Below, piece after piece: positions 41,406 to 51,084 of a DNA stretch of 64,000 bases (its first letter is position 1; every line of letters starts with the position of its first letter). The stretch comes from Bacteroidales bacterium UBA1374 (GTDB taxonomy: Bacteria > Bacteroidota > Bacteroidia > Bacteroidales > UBA932). The position numbers and the translations under genes are program-made. A model generated the notes under the pieces. It saw only the letters and a program-made list of their open reading frames with translations. It was not told where the DNA came from and did no database searches. Location: positions 28,264-92,263 of the forward strand of contig DBRG01000003.1 of NCBI GenBank assembly GCA_002305545.1, read 5' to 3'.

Positions 41406-41721
41406 TACCGGCAGGTGCAGAAGCATCCTCAGGTACGGCCATCCCGGCCGTCTCCTTTTCCAGGCGCCAGGCGCGTACTTCTGTATACCAGCGCCCGTTG
41501 TATTCTCTAGACTCTATATTGACAGAAGCTTTCACAGTATCACCGGTCGAAAATCCTTCCAGTTCCCGGACCTTTTCTTCTCCGAAAACAGATATACAGA
41601 CTTTACGGGCATAAGAAGATTCCCGGGTTTCCAGGATAAATTCCTGTTTTACCCATTCGCCCCTTGCCCCGGACCCTTTGAACTGCGAAAGTTTCCCAAT
41701 TAAAGTTCCCCGGATTTCCAC
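41359..41721 (-). CDS. DUF3127 protein, OB-fold with SSB-like acidic tail
   Basis: 120 residues. The first 90 form a compact beta-rich domain (GTLIGKLSQF, EWVKQEFILET, KVCISVFGE, TEVRAWRLEKE) that I recognise as DUF3127, a Bacteroidota family resembling OB folds. A disordered acidic linker ends in DEGADDLPF. This matches the C-terminal peptide of SSB (DDDIPF), used to dock repair and replication proteins. It lies 8 bp upstream of the FKBP gene start region, on the other side of miaA, which it overlaps. A single-stranded-DNA or RNA role is an inference. Confidence 0.82.
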   Translation of the reverse strand: MEIRGTLIGKLSQFKGSGARGEWVKQEFILETRESSYARKVCISVFGEEKVRELEGFSTGDTVKASVNIESREYNGRWYTEVRAWRLEKETAGMAVPEDASAPAGITIPDQDEGADDLPF

Positions 41722-41729
41722 TTCAGCGC

Positions 41730-42437
41730 TCAGTTTGCAGCAGGGAACACCTTGTTCATTTCCACTTCAAAAATCAGCGCACAGTTGGGACCTATAACGC
41801 CGCCGGCTCCGTTGGAGCCGTATCCGAGTTCGGAAGGAACGTAGAGAATAATCTTGCCTCCTTCACCAACAAGCTGCATACCTTCTGTCCAGGCAGGAAT
41901 CACCCTGTCAAGAGGGAATTTGGCCATTTCGTTACGGGAATAGGAAGAGTCAAATTCGGTGCCGTCTATAAGGGTGCCCAAATAATGCACTTCCACCGTG
42001 TCGGTTGATTTTGGGCGGATTTCATTTCCTTCGCGGATGATCTTGTATTGCAGTCCGCTGGGCAGTACCACTATACCCTCCTTGGTCTTATTTTCTTCCA
42101 GGAACGTTTGTCCTTCCGTGAGATTGCGCTCTCCTTCAACAACACTCTTTTTTTGCATGTAAGCGGTAATGTCGTTGTTCCAGGTCATCATTTCTTCCTG
42201 AGTCGGGTCGTCCTCCCGGGCCATAAGTTCCTTATACGCCTTAACAACCATGTCGTTGTTCAATTCTCCGAAATTGGACTGTTTGACCATAGAGGCCAGA
42301 GAGTATCCAACCGAACGGCTTACCGAATCAACAGCTCCTTTTGAAAAATCTGCATTCCCTTTGGGTGCGCCGCTCTCGCAGGACACGGCAATCATTGCGC
42401 CCAGCAGGGCGATTGAAAAAATCTTTAATGTTCTCAT
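41730..42437 (-). CDS. FKBP-type peptidyl-prolyl isomerase lipoprotein
   Basis: 235 residues. The lipobox AVSC puts the lipidated Cys at residue 20. An N-terminal dimerisation-like helical domain (about 30-120, SVGYSLASMVKQSNF, EEMMTWNNDITAYMQKKS) is followed by the FKBP domain (about 125-232) with VEVHYLGTLIDGTEFDSSY, VIPAWTEGMQLV and YVPSELGYG. It resembles FkpA/FklB and should assist folding of exported proteins. A TACATTTG element lies 44 bp upstream. DUF3127 follows on the same strand 8 bp later. Confidence 0.93.
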   Translation of the reverse strand: MRTLKIFSIALLGAMIAVSCESGAPKGNADFSKGAVDSVSRSVGYSLASMVKQSNFGELNNDMVVKAYKELMAREDDPTQEEMMTWNNDITAYMQKKSVVEGERNLTEGQTFLEENKTKEGIVVLPSGLQYKIIREGNEIRPKSTDTVEVHYLGTLIDGTEFDSSYSRNEMAKFPLDRVIPAWTEGMQLVGEGGKIILYVPSELGYGSNGAGGVIGPNCALIFEVEMNKVFPAAN

Positions 42438-42481
42438 TGTTTATTATAGTTTGAAATATTGTCCGGCTGAATTGTAAACGA

Positions 42482-42489
42482 CAAATGTA
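42482..42489 (-). promoter_or_regulatory. -7 element for FKBP gene
   Basis: Minus strand TACATTTG, 44 bp before the ATG. Confidence 0.45.
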
Positions 42490-42493
42490 CAGT

Positions 42494-43528
42494 TTATTTC
42501 TTGTTATTTGAATATGTATAACAGCAAATTTTATGTAAAAGGCGTGCCCCCACTATGGCATCCCAGGGATCGTCACCGGAAGGCGCCACTTCGCACAGGT
42601 CAAAGCCAATGATCCTGCGTTGAGAAGAGGCCAGCAGGTACAAAAGGTAATCCACCTGCTCAAATCTTAGTCCCCCCGGCACCGGAGTCCCTGTGTTGGG
42701 ACAAAGATCCGGGGACAGTCCGTCTATGTCCAGGCTGAGATAAACCTGGTCCGGGAGGCTTTCCAGGATCCTGTGGCATTGTTCCCTCCAGGTGAGGCCT
42801 TCATACAAGTCTTCCTTAAGCGATTCGTCGGGGAAAAAGGATATGCGCGGGTCACTGTGTATTATTTCGTTTTCCGCATTACAATAATCACGTACCCCCA
42901 CCTGGGTAAGGGCTGCCACAGAAGGGATGGTTTTCAAGACATTGAACATGATAGAAGCATGGGAATATGTGAAACCTTCATAAGCTTGACGTAGGTCGGC
43001 ATGGGCATCGATGTGCAGGATCCCGAATGGCCCGAAATGTTCTTCCAGTGCCTTGATATGTCCCAGCGGAACAGAATGTTCTCCACCCACGATCCCCACC
43101 AGTTTCCCCTGGCGCAGCTGTTCTGAACACTGCAGGTAAACAATGCGGTTCATGCGGGCACAAGCCTGGTTTACCTGTTCAAGGACTTCTCCCAACCCGT
43201 TATCCAGGGGATCGCCGCCTTCTTCCCAGCACTGGATGATCTTTTCGGCCAAAAGGCGTGCAGAGCGGTTTAAAACAGGCAATTCTTCGTGTACCTGGAT
43301 GGTCCCGATGGGAATATTCCATGCCTCGGGTACCCTGGAATTATAAAGGTCTATCTGTTCGGAGGCATCAATGATGGCACCGGGGCCCCTGTGTGTACCT
43401 GCACGATAAGAGGTAGTCACGTCCCATGGTACCGAAACCAGCACAATCTCTGCTTCCTGCTGTGTGAAGGGCAGTGCGAAATAATTGCCGTTGGCTGCCC
43501 CGGGCAGGTTGGGATCAAATTTTTTCAT
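42494..43528 (-). CDS. Agmatinase/arginase-family ureohydrolase
   Basis: 344 residues from ATG 43528. The binuclear manganese ligands are present: GGEHSVP, HIDAHADLR and LDIDGLSP. The family splits guanidino groups (agmatine, arginine, formiminoglutamate or proclavaminate types). An insert between about residues 75 and 115 (LLAEKIIQCWEEGGDPLDNG...) marks the long Bacteroidota subgroup usually annotated agmatinase. The start overlaps the kdsD stop by 4 bp, so the two are translationally linked though functionally unrelated. The substrate cannot be read from sequence. Confidence 0.88.
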   Translation of the reverse strand: MKKFDPNLPGAANGNYFALPFTQQEAEIVLVSVPWDVTTSYRAGTHRGPGAIIDASEQIDLYNSRVPEAWNIPIGTIQVHEELPVLNRSARLLAEKIIQCWEEGGDPLDNGLGEVLEQVNQACARMNRIVYLQCSEQLRQGKLVGIVGGEHSVPLGHIKALEEHFGPFGILHIDAHADLRQAYEGFTYSHASIMFNVLKTIPSVAALTQVGVRDYCNAENEIIHSDPRISFFPDESLKEDLYEGLTWREQCHRILESLPDQVYLSLDIDGLSPDLCPNTGTPVPGGLRFEQVDYLLYLLASSQRRIIGFDLCEVAPSGDDPWDAIVGARLLHKICCYTYSNNKK

Positions 43529-44496
43529 ACGATTCCTTCTCTGATTATGTCGTGTATGTGAACCATCCCAACATACCGGCCATCCTGCAGGACAATGAGC
43601 TGGGTGATTTTTGAAGTTTCCATCATCCGGTAAGCATGTACGGCCAGTTCCCCGCAAGGGATGGTTTTTGGATTCTTTGTCATGATATCAGAGGCACACA
43701 GGGCTTCCAGGCTACTGTTCTTTTCCACCATCCGGCGCACATCACCGTCTGTGATTATGCCCAGGAGTTTATCATCTGCATCCAGTACCGCAGTGGCTCC
43801 AAGACGGTTTTTTGAGATCACAAAAATTGTATCCCTTACCGATTGCCCCGGCCGGACCAGGGGTCGGAGTTCCGGATTCATGATATCGGAAACTGTCAGG
43901 TACAATTTTTTGCCTAAAGATCCGCCCGGGTGAAATCGGGCAAAGTCAGAAGGGGTGAAACCGCGCAGCTTGAGCAGGCATACGGCCAGGGCATCTCCCA
44001 GAACCATCTGAACGGTTGCGCTGGCTGTGGGAGCCAGGTCGTTGGGGCATGCTTCGTGCGGGGCAGAAGCAAATAATAAGTAATCGGCAGACCTTCCAAG
44101 GTAGGATTCCCTGTTTCCGACCATTCCAATGAGAGGATTTCCCATTTTGCGGATCAACGGCACCAGTACTTTTATCTCTGCAGTCTCTCCGCTCTTGGAA
44201 AGGCACATCACAACATCCCCCGGTTGTACTATGCCCAGATCACCGTGTATGGCATCGGCCGCGTGCATGAAAACGGCCGGGGTTCCGGTGGAGTTGAACG
44301 TGGCTACAATCTTCTGGCCGATTATGGCGCTTTTCCCTATGCCTGTAACAATAAGGCGGCCTTTGGAAGAATACAGCAAGTCCACAACATCCAGGAACGA
44401 CTGGTCTATGGAAGAGCGCAGGCCGCTAATTGCAAATTGCTCTTTATCAATAACATCAAGTGCTGTTTGTTTAATTTCCTGGTTGGGTTTCTTCAT
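43525..44496 (-). CDS. kdsD: Arabinose-5-phosphate isomerase
   Basis: 323 residues from ATG 44496 (MKKPNQEIKQTALDVIDKE). The SIS domain (about 25-185) has GIGKSAIIGQKIVATFNSTG, LSKSGETAEI and HPGGSLGKKL. Two CBS domains (about 200-320) follow. It makes arabinose 5-phosphate from ribulose 5-phosphate for KDO and lipopolysaccharide synthesis, confirming a Gram-negative envelope. A TACCTTTG element (44537-44544) lies 40 bp upstream. Divergent from recQ. Confidence 0.95.
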   Translation of the reverse strand: MKKPNQEIKQTALDVIDKEQFAISGLRSSIDQSFLDVVDLLYSSKGRLIVTGIGKSAIIGQKIVATFNSTGTPAVFMHAADAIHGDLGIVQPGDVVMCLSKSGETAEIKVLVPLIRKMGNPLIGMVGNRESYLGRSADYLLFASAPHEACPNDLAPTASATVQMVLGDALAVCLLKLRGFTPSDFARFHPGGSLGKKLYLTVSDIMNPELRPLVRPGQSVRDTIFVISKNRLGATAVLDADDKLLGIITDGDVRRMVEKNSSLEALCASDIMTKNPKTIPCGELAVHAYRMMETSKITQLIVLQDGRYVGMVHIHDIIREGIV

Positions 44497-44536
44497 AAAA
44501 TTTTGAAAGAATAAAACAAACGTATAACTTAGTGGA

Positions 44537-44544
44537 CAAAGGTA
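44537..44544 (-). promoter_or_regulatory. -7 element for kdsD
   Basis: Minus strand TACCTTTG, 40 bp before the kdsD start, in the short gap shared with recQ. Confidence 0.5.
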
Positions 44545-44551
44545 GTAAAAT

Positions 44552-46741
44552 ATGTACACTTCGTCCGAATTGCATCTTCAACTGAAAAGGCATTTTGGAT
44601 TCAATACATTCAAGGGACAACAGGAAGCGGTTATCTCCCATTTATTGCAGGGAGGCGATGCTTTTGTCTTAATGCCCACCGGGGGAGGGAAATCCATGTG
44701 TTACCAGTTGCCCGCCCTGCTGCTTGAGGGGACTGCCATTGTCATATCGCCGCTCATTGCCTTGATGAAGAACCAGGTCGATGCCATTCGCGGGTTTTCA
44801 GCAGACAATTACGGTGTCGCCCATTTTTTGAACTCTTCGCTTACACGTACACAGATAGGCGAAGTCAGGGATTCCCTTCTTTCGGGAAAAACAAAATTGC
44901 TATATGTGGCTCCCGAATCACTCACAAAAGAGGAAAATATACTATTGTTCAAACAGTTGCAGATTTCCTTTTATGCCATAGATGAAGCCCATTGCATTTC
45001 CGAATGGGGTCACGATTTCAGGCCGGAATACAGGCGAATCAGGCCATTGATCAACGAAATAGGCAAAGCACCTGTTATTGCCCTCACAGCCACGGCTACA
45101 CCCAAGGTACAGCGGGACATCCAGAAAAACCTGGACATGATGGACGCAAAGGTCTTCAAAACATCCTTCAACAGGGAAAACCTGTATTATGAAGTCAGAC
45201 CCAAGGTAAATGTGAACAAGGAACTGGTAAAATTCATCCGTCAGCACCAGGGGAAAAGCGGTATTGTCTATTGCCTGAGTCGAAAAAAAGTGGAAGAAAT
45301 AGCCTCGTTTTTGCAGGTGAACAACATCAGGGCACTTCCTTATCATGCCGGTATGGACGCTGCTGCAAGAACAATCAATCAGGATCAGTTCCTGATGGAA
45401 GAGGCAGATGTCATTGTGGCCACCATCGCCTTTGGCATGGGGATAGACAAACCGGATGTCCGGTTTGTGGTACACTACGATATTCCCAAATCACTGGAAG
45501 GGTATTACCAGGAAACAGGCCGTGCCGGGCGTGACGGTGGAGAAGGCCAGTGTATTGCCTTTTACAGTTACAAGGACATCCAGAAACTGGAAAAATTCAA
45601 ACAGGGAAAGCCCATTGCAGAGCAGGAAGTAAGCAAGCAATTGCTTATGGAAACGGTAGCGTATGCTGAATCAAATCTATGCAGGCGCAAGATTTTGCTC
45701 AATTATTTTGGAGAAGATTATTCGCAGGAAAGTTGTGAAAGTTGTGACAACTGCCTGCATCCGAAAAAACAGTTTGACGGGCAGGAAGAGATGTGCCTTG
45801 TTCTTGAAACGGTTCAGAAATCATTGCAGCAATTCAATTCGGAACATATAGCCAACATCATATCCGGTGTGTCCAATTCGATGATCAAATCATACCAGCA
45901 CCACAAGCTGGATATATTTGGAATGGGCAGGGACAAGACGCCCCATTTCTGGAATGCCGTAATCCGGCAGGGCATAGTACTCCATTTCCTGGAGAAGGAC
46001 ATTGAAAAATACGGGGCCTTGTCGGTCACACCAGAAGGCAGGGACTTTCTGGAAAATCCCTCTCCACTTATGCTGTATGAAGACCGCCAGATGGAGGAAG
46101 ACACTGAATCGGAATCCGATGTTGCTTCCAAAGCCGGCGGCGGAGGAGGGGATGAAGAGTTGCTGTCCATGCTCAGGGACCTCAGGAAGGATATGGCACA
46201 CAAGCTGAAACTGGCTCCTTTTATTGTATTTCAGGATGTCAGTCTTGAAGACATGTCCATAAACTATCCCATAACCCTGGAAGAACTGGTCCATTGCCAG
46301 GGAGTGGGAGAAGGAAAGGCAAAAAAATATGGGAAACCATTTGTCGAGCTCATAGAAAAGTACGTAGAAGAGAACGAAATCGAGCGTCCACAGGACATGG
46401 TGGTCAAATCTGTGATCAACAAGTCTCAAAACAAGGTTTATATCATACAAAGCATAGACCGCAAGCTGGATTTTGAAGACATTGCCGAGGCCAAAGGCCT
46501 TTCAATAGAGGAATTGCTGGAAGAAATTGAAGTCATTATAAATTCGGGTACAAAGCTGGATATCAACTATTACCTGGAACAAACCATAGACGAAGACAAA
46601 CTTGAGGCTATCTACGATTATTTCCATGAAGAGGCAAAGTCCGAATCCCTCTCAGAAGCGGTGAAGATACTGGGCCCGGAATATTCAGAAGAAGAAGTGA
46701 GACTGGTCCGGATAAAATTTTTAGTTGAGGTTGCCAACTGA
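44552..46741 (+). CDS. recQ: ATP-dependent DNA helicase RecQ
   Basis: 729 residues. Helicase motifs: Walker A PTGGGKSMCYQLP, DEAHCISEWGHDFRPEY, ALTATATP and the arginine finger region QETGRAGRDG. The RecQ-C-terminal zinc site is CRRKILLNYFGE...CESCDNCL. A winged helix follows, then an HRDC domain (about 530-610). A further 100-residue C-terminal helical domain (LDFEDIAEAKGLSIEELLEEIE) resembles the extension of other Bacteroidota RecQ proteins. It unwinds 3'-5' in recombination and repair. Confidence 0.96.
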   Translation: MYTSSELHLQLKRHFGFNTFKGQQEAVISHLLQGGDAFVLMPTGGGKSMCYQLPALLLEGTAIVISPLIALMKNQVDAIRGFSADNYGVAHFLNSSLTRTQIGEVRDSLLSGKTKLLYVAPESLTKEENILLFKQLQISFYAIDEAHCISEWGHDFRPEYRRIRPLINEIGKAPVIALTATATPKVQRDIQKNLDMMDAKVFKTSFNRENLYYEVRPKVNVNKELVKFIRQHQGKSGIVYCLSRKKVEEIASFLQVNNIRALPYHAGMDAAARTINQDQFLMEEADVIVATIAFGMGIDKPDVRFVVHYDIPKSLEGYYQETGRAGRDGGEGQCIAFYSYKDIQKLEKFKQGKPIAEQEVSKQLLMETVAYAESNLCRRKILLNYFGEDYSQESCESCDNCLHPKKQFDGQEEMCLVLETVQKSLQQFNSEHIANIISGVSNSMIKSYQHHKLDIFGMGRDKTPHFWNAVIRQGIVLHFLEKDIEKYGALSVTPEGRDFLENPSPLMLYEDRQMEEDTESESDVASKAGGGGGDEELLSMLRDLRKDMAHKLKLAPFIVFQDVSLEDMSINYPITLEELVHCQGVGEGKAKKYGKPFVELIEKYVEENEIERPQDMVVKSVINKSQNKVYIIQSIDRKLDFEDIAEAKGLSIEELLEEIEVIINSGTKLDINYYLEQTIDEDKLEAIYDYFHEEAKSESLSEAVKILGPEYSEEEVRLVRIKFLVEVAN

Positions 46742-46760
46742 AGTTTTATCTTTGTCTTTT

Positions 46761-49040
46761 ATGCGCAAACGTACGATCATATTTTTGGTATTGTTGACCC
46801 TGCTGCTGGCAGGGGCGGCTGTGTATGGTTATCTGGTGCTTTTCAGGAATGCCGGCCACCCGGTTTCAAGCAACAATACGTACAAGGCTGTTCCGGTGGA
46901 CGCAGTACTGGTTCAGCATTTCAGCCAGTTAAGCACTCTGACCGGAGAAGTTCTGTCTCCGGGCAGTTATATGGAACGTCTGTTTCATCCGGTGGCGGGT
47001 ACGCAGGCATTACTGGAGGAACTAAACTCATATATCACATTGCATAATCCCGCGCTGCTTAAGGCCGAGGCGCTCTGTTCCCTGCACCCTTCGGCAAAAA
47101 ATTCGCTGGCCACCCTCTTCTGTGTTTCAGGATCACTTTCACAGGATACGCAATGGTGGGAGAATTTTTTTGCCGGATTGTCCATACCTTATATAAAACT
47201 TTCTTATGACGGGCAGACCATGTACCAGGTGGGCGGGGAGGGGACAGGCAATGCGGTTTATGCATCCTATGTTCAGGACTTGCTGATGATTTCCTCATCA
47301 CGGGTGGTTCTGGAATCATCCCTGCGCCACCTTGCAAGGGGCACCTCCCTGGCGGACGATCCAGGCTTTGCACGCATTGTGGAACAAACCCAGGTCTCTA
47401 AACCTACCCGGCTTTTTATTCCGCACCAGAGGGTCCCTGCGCTTTTTGCCGCATACCTTGGAGTCCCCATGCAAAAATATGCTGCCTTTGTCAGAACATC
47501 AGCCCAATGGACCGTGCTGGACGGTTTTATTGGGGGACATGAAGTCAGGGTGGATGGTTATTCGGTATTCCCCTCTGGAGCGGAACATTATTTTTCCACG
47601 TTGCTTGGCCAGGAACCCCAGAAACTCATGGCACCACAAATCCTGCCTGCTGCCACTGTGGCAGGTTTTTCCCTGGGCCTGTCAGATCCAGCTTCTTTCC
47701 TGGATGCATACGGCAGGTATCTTGAATGGCACAAAATCAAAAGAAACGAGCCTGAAAAGGAAAGGATAGAGTGGTTCAACCTGTTGTATCCCACCGAAGT
47801 ATCACTTTCCTGTGTGCCTTATGGAAGTGAATTGCATTGGATAACCGTCATCCATTCCCGGTACATTCACCAGGCCAGGATCCAGTTCGCACTTTTAAAC
47901 AAACAGGAAGAGGGCAAGGTGATGAAAAATCCCCTGCCCGGACTCATGCCCGGGATTTTTGGGCCGATATTTAACCTGTGCCAGGCAGGGTATTATTGCT
48001 TTATTGGTTCGTTCATTCTCTTTGGGCCTGAAAATCTGCTTAACGGAATGCTAGAAGGCAACCTGGCCGGTAATTACCACTCACTGGCCGATGCCATTTC
48101 CCAGACCCCTGCATCGCCAGGTATTATGAACGCTTCCAACCTTACTTTATTTCTACAGCCGGCTACCGGCCTGGAACAACTTAAAACTTTGATTGACAAA
48201 CGGTATACAGAACGTCTGGATGCCTGGAGCCGCTATAATGCACAAGTTACATTCCTACAATTTTCATCCCTGGAAGACCGCCTTTATGCGCATTTGTCTG
48301 TATACGGAGATTCTCTGGAAATATCACCCCTGGTGCCACGGCATAAGGAAGTGCGCATGCAGGACGGTACCAGGCAGGATACCCTGGCCAGGGGAACACC
48401 ACCCTACAAGGTTTTTAACCATTTAACCAGAAAGGGTAATGAGCTGTTCCAGACTCCCTGGCCCGAATGCCGGCTCATCATGAGGGATCACACTGGAAAA
48501 ACTTTATGGGAGAAGACCATGGAAGGGCCCATCCAGGACCGTGTCGCCCAACTGGATTTCCTAAAGAATGACAAATTGCAGATGTTGTTTTCTATAGGGA
48601 ACAGGTTGTATTTGCTGGACAGGCTGGGACGCAACGTGTCCCCCTATCCCAGGGCTTATGCAGCCAGTATTCTTTATGGTCCGTTTGTATTTGATCCGGA
48701 AGGGAAAAAGGAATATAGGATCCTGCTTGTACATCAGGACAATGTCTTGCGTTGTTATGACAAGTCTGGCAGTGTGTCCGGCGGGTGGAACGATTTTTCC
48801 CTTTCCGGATACCTTACCGGACAACCCCGGTACGTAATGTGGGAAAACACTGGTTTATGGGTGATTTATACAGAAACGCAGACGGTTTTTCTGTCGGAAA
48901 GGGGCCTGGTCAGGGGCATGACCACACGGAAAGAATGCCTGGATCCACAGGCAGAAATCCGTATTTCCGGTCCATATGAGCTTTACGGCACAACAATTGA
49001 AGGTAAACCCATAACCATTATACTGGAATCAATAGAATGA
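46761..49040 (+). CDS. Large single-pass exported protein of unknown function
   Basis: 759 residues from ATG 46761. One transmembrane or uncleaved signal segment (about residues 5-27), then a periplasmic part. The first 500 residues are not recognised; they include several FxxGLSDPASFLDAYGRYLEW-type stretches similar to DUF3352-like proteins. The last 200 (DHTGKTLWEKTMEGPI, GNRLYLLDRLGRNVSPYP, DNVLRCYDKSGS) look like beta-propeller blades of the PQQ/WD type. A TATCTTTG element sits only 6 bp before the ATG. It is followed by DUF4834 and an ABC exporter with overlapping ends (stop/start overlap), so all are co-transcribed and may share an envelope role. Confidence 0.65.
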   Translation: MRKRTIIFLVLLTLLLAGAAVYGYLVLFRNAGHPVSSNNTYKAVPVDAVLVQHFSQLSTLTGEVLSPGSYMERLFHPVAGTQALLEELNSYITLHNPALLKAEALCSLHPSAKNSLATLFCVSGSLSQDTQWWENFFAGLSIPYIKLSYDGQTMYQVGGEGTGNAVYASYVQDLLMISSSRVVLESSLRHLARGTSLADDPGFARIVEQTQVSKPTRLFIPHQRVPALFAAYLGVPMQKYAAFVRTSAQWTVLDGFIGGHEVRVDGYSVFPSGAEHYFSTLLGQEPQKLMAPQILPAATVAGFSLGLSDPASFLDAYGRYLEWHKIKRNEPEKERIEWFNLLYPTEVSLSCVPYGSELHWITVIHSRYIHQARIQFALLNKQEEGKVMKNPLPGLMPGIFGPIFNLCQAGYYCFIGSFILFGPENLLNGMLEGNLAGNYHSLADAISQTPASPGIMNASNLTLFLQPATGLEQLKTLIDKRYTERLDAWSRYNAQVTFLQFSSLEDRLYAHLSVYGDSLEISPLVPRHKEVRMQDGTRQDTLARGTPPYKVFNHLTRKGNELFQTPWPECRLIMRDHTGKTLWEKTMEGPIQDRVAQLDFLKNDKLQMLFSIGNRLYLLDRLGRNVSPYPRAYAASILYGPFVFDPEGKKEYRILLVHQDNVLRCYDKSGSVSGGWNDFSLSGYLTGQPRYVMWENTGLWVIYTETQTVFLSERGLVRGMTTRKECLDPQAEIRISGPYELYGTTIEGKPITIILESIE

Positions 49041-49240
49041 GTTTTCTAACCATAATCTTTTTTATCATAGTTGCCGGATACTTTTTTATGCGCCTGATCC
49101 CGTTGATGTTGGCAGGAAAGGTCCGAAGAATGCAGGAACAGGGCGGAAAACGGGACCATGTTGAGCACAAGACCACCCGGAAAAAACGCATTGATAAAAG
49201 CACTGGAGAGTACGTCGATTATGAAGAAATAGAAGATTGA
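49037..49240 (+). CDS. DUF4834 small membrane protein
   Basis: 67 residues: one N-terminal helix (SFLTIIFFIIVAGYFFMRLI), then a basic, charged tail with the DKSTGEYVDYEEIED ending typical of DUF4834. The start overlaps the previous stop by 4 bp, and its own stop overlaps the ABC transporter start by one base (TGATG). Function unknown. Confidence 0.8.
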   Translation: MSFLTIIFFIIVAGYFFMRLIPLMLAGKVRRMQEQGGKRDHVEHKTTRKKRIDKSTGEYVDYEEIED

Positions 49241-51072
49241 TGAAATCCTTTCTCCGTATATTGGCATATGGAAAACCATACCGCAGGTACTGGCCTTCCT
49301 ACCTGGCATTATCTGTGTTAAGCGTGCTGTTTGGCATAGCCAACTATGCCCTGGTGGCACCCTTGCTGACCATTCTATTCCAGGCAGATACCCTGGCAGG
49401 AGAAGTGACCCGGCCGGAATTCAGTTTCTCTATCCCTTATATTGTTGACCTGTTCCGTTATTATATGGTCCTTATAAAAGCACAGGACGGAATCCTGATG
49501 GCTTTGGTTTACGTGTCGGTCAGTTTGCTGGCAGCCTCGCTTCTGGCCAATCTGACCCACTATCTGTCGCAAAGGATCCTTGTGGACATGCGTACCAACC
49601 TGATGAAAAACATAAGGGAAGACCTCTTTCGCAAGATAAGCCGGCTTCAAATCGGCTATTTCCATGACCGGCAGAAAGGGGATCTGCTTTCTTCAATATC
49701 GAATGATGTAAATGAAGTTCAGAATTCGGTTGCCGGTTCTTTCCACATTCTCTTCCGGGATCCCCTGCTTATTGTCGGATTTTTGGCCATGCTCTTTTAC
49801 ATGAGTCCGAAACTGACCCTTGTGACTTTGCTCACTTTGCCTGTTTCCGCACTGCTTATTGGCCGGATTACACGTTCTCTTCGCTCCGGTGCAGAAGTTT
49901 CGCAAAACCTTTTGGGCAAATTACTGAGTCACTTTGAGGAGGCCATATCGGGGAGCCGGATCATAAAAGCTTTCAATGCCCAGCAATATGTCCGGGATCG
50001 CTTTAACAGTATTAATGACCAGCACCGGATAGCAACCAGGAAATTGTACAACCGTCAGGAACTGGCTTCGCCTCTGGGTGAGTTCCTGGGGATTTCAGTA
50101 GCAGCTGCTGTCCTTTTTTACGGCGGATGGTTGCAGGTCAGGGGAGATCTGGGAATGACATGGCCCGAATTTGTGGTATATATTGGTTTCTACTGGCGGG
50201 TCCTGGAACCTGCCAAATCCATTACCCGTACCTATGCCATGATCCGCAAGGGGATGGTCTCGGCCGGGAGGATCTTTAGTATCCTGGATGCACCTGTAGA
50301 AATGAAAAAAGATCCTGATGCAATACCTGTGCATGATTTCATGGAAGCCATAGAATACCGGGATGTAAGTTTCCGATACAAAGAAACGGATGCCTGTGTG
50401 CTGAAAAATATCAACCTGGTCATACCCAGGGGGAAGGTCATTGCCCTGGTGGGCCCTTCGGGCGGGGGCAAAACAACGTTGGCAGATCTGCTACCTAGAT
50501 TTTACGATGTAAAGGAAGGAGCGATAATGATGGATGGTGTGGATATCCGCAAATACAGGCCCCGGGATTTGATAGGACTTATGGGCGTGGTTACCCAGGA
50601 AGCCATCCTGTTCAACGATACTGTTGCAAATAATATTACCTTTGGTCTGGAAAACATACCGCGCGCTGAGGTGGAAAATGCAGCCAGGATAGCAAATGCA
50701 CATGATTTTATTATGGAATTGGAGCATGGGTATGATACCAACATCGGGGACAGGGGGGTGAAATTGTCGGGAGGACAGAGGCAACGGCTGGCCATTGCAA
50801 GGGCTGTTCTTAAGAATCCTCCCATATTGATTTTGGATGAGGCTACCTCGGCCCTGGACTCGGAAAGTGAAAAAATGGTACAGGAGGCCCTGACAAAACT
50901 GATGAAAAACCGGACTTCGGTGGTCATTGCACACCGCCTTTCCACCGTTAGGGATGCAGACCAGATTTTGGTCATTGACAAAGGATGCATTACAGAGCAG
51001 GGTACCCACAAGCAGTTGCTGGCTCAGAACGGTATGTATAAACACCTGTGCGATTTGCAGGCTTTTGGATAA
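49240..51072 (+). CDS. MsbA-like ABC exporter
   Basis: 610 residues from ATG 49240. A six-helix type-1 exporter membrane domain (about 1-330, with the SISNDVNEVQNSVAGSF coupling region) is fused to one ATPase. Its motifs are Walker A GPSGGGKTT, signature LSGGQRQRLAIARA, Walker B ILILDEATSALD and the H-loop IAHRLST. It works as a homodimer; lipid A or other lipids are plausible substrates given the MsbA resemblance and the LPS-making context, but drug export cannot be excluded. Confidence 0.92.
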   Translation: MKSFLRILAYGKPYRRYWPSYLALSVLSVLFGIANYALVAPLLTILFQADTLAGEVTRPEFSFSIPYIVDLFRYYMVLIKAQDGILMALVYVSVSLLAASLLANLTHYLSQRILVDMRTNLMKNIREDLFRKISRLQIGYFHDRQKGDLLSSISNDVNEVQNSVAGSFHILFRDPLLIVGFLAMLFYMSPKLTLVTLLTLPVSALLIGRITRSLRSGAEVSQNLLGKLLSHFEEAISGSRIIKAFNAQQYVRDRFNSINDQHRIATRKLYNRQELASPLGEFLGISVAAAVLFYGGWLQVRGDLGMTWPEFVVYIGFYWRVLEPAKSITRTYAMIRKGMVSAGRIFSILDAPVEMKKDPDAIPVHDFMEAIEYRDVSFRYKETDACVLKNINLVIPRGKVIALVGPSGGGKTTLADLLPRFYDVKEGAIMMDGVDIRKYRPRDLIGLMGVVTQEAILFNDTVANNITFGLENIPRAEVENAARIANAHDFIMELEHGYDTNIGDRGVKLSGGQRQRLAIARAVLKNPPILILDEATSALDSESEKMVQEALTKLMKNRTSVVIAHRLSTVRDADQILVIDKGCITEQGTHKQLLAQNGMYKHLCDLQAFG

Positions 51073-51084
51073 TTCTTAATATAT

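Noticed and set aside
46747..46754. TATCTTTG as promoter of the 759-aa protein gene
   Set aside because: It is a full -7 match but ends 6 bp before the ATG, which would leave no leader; probably read-through from recQ.
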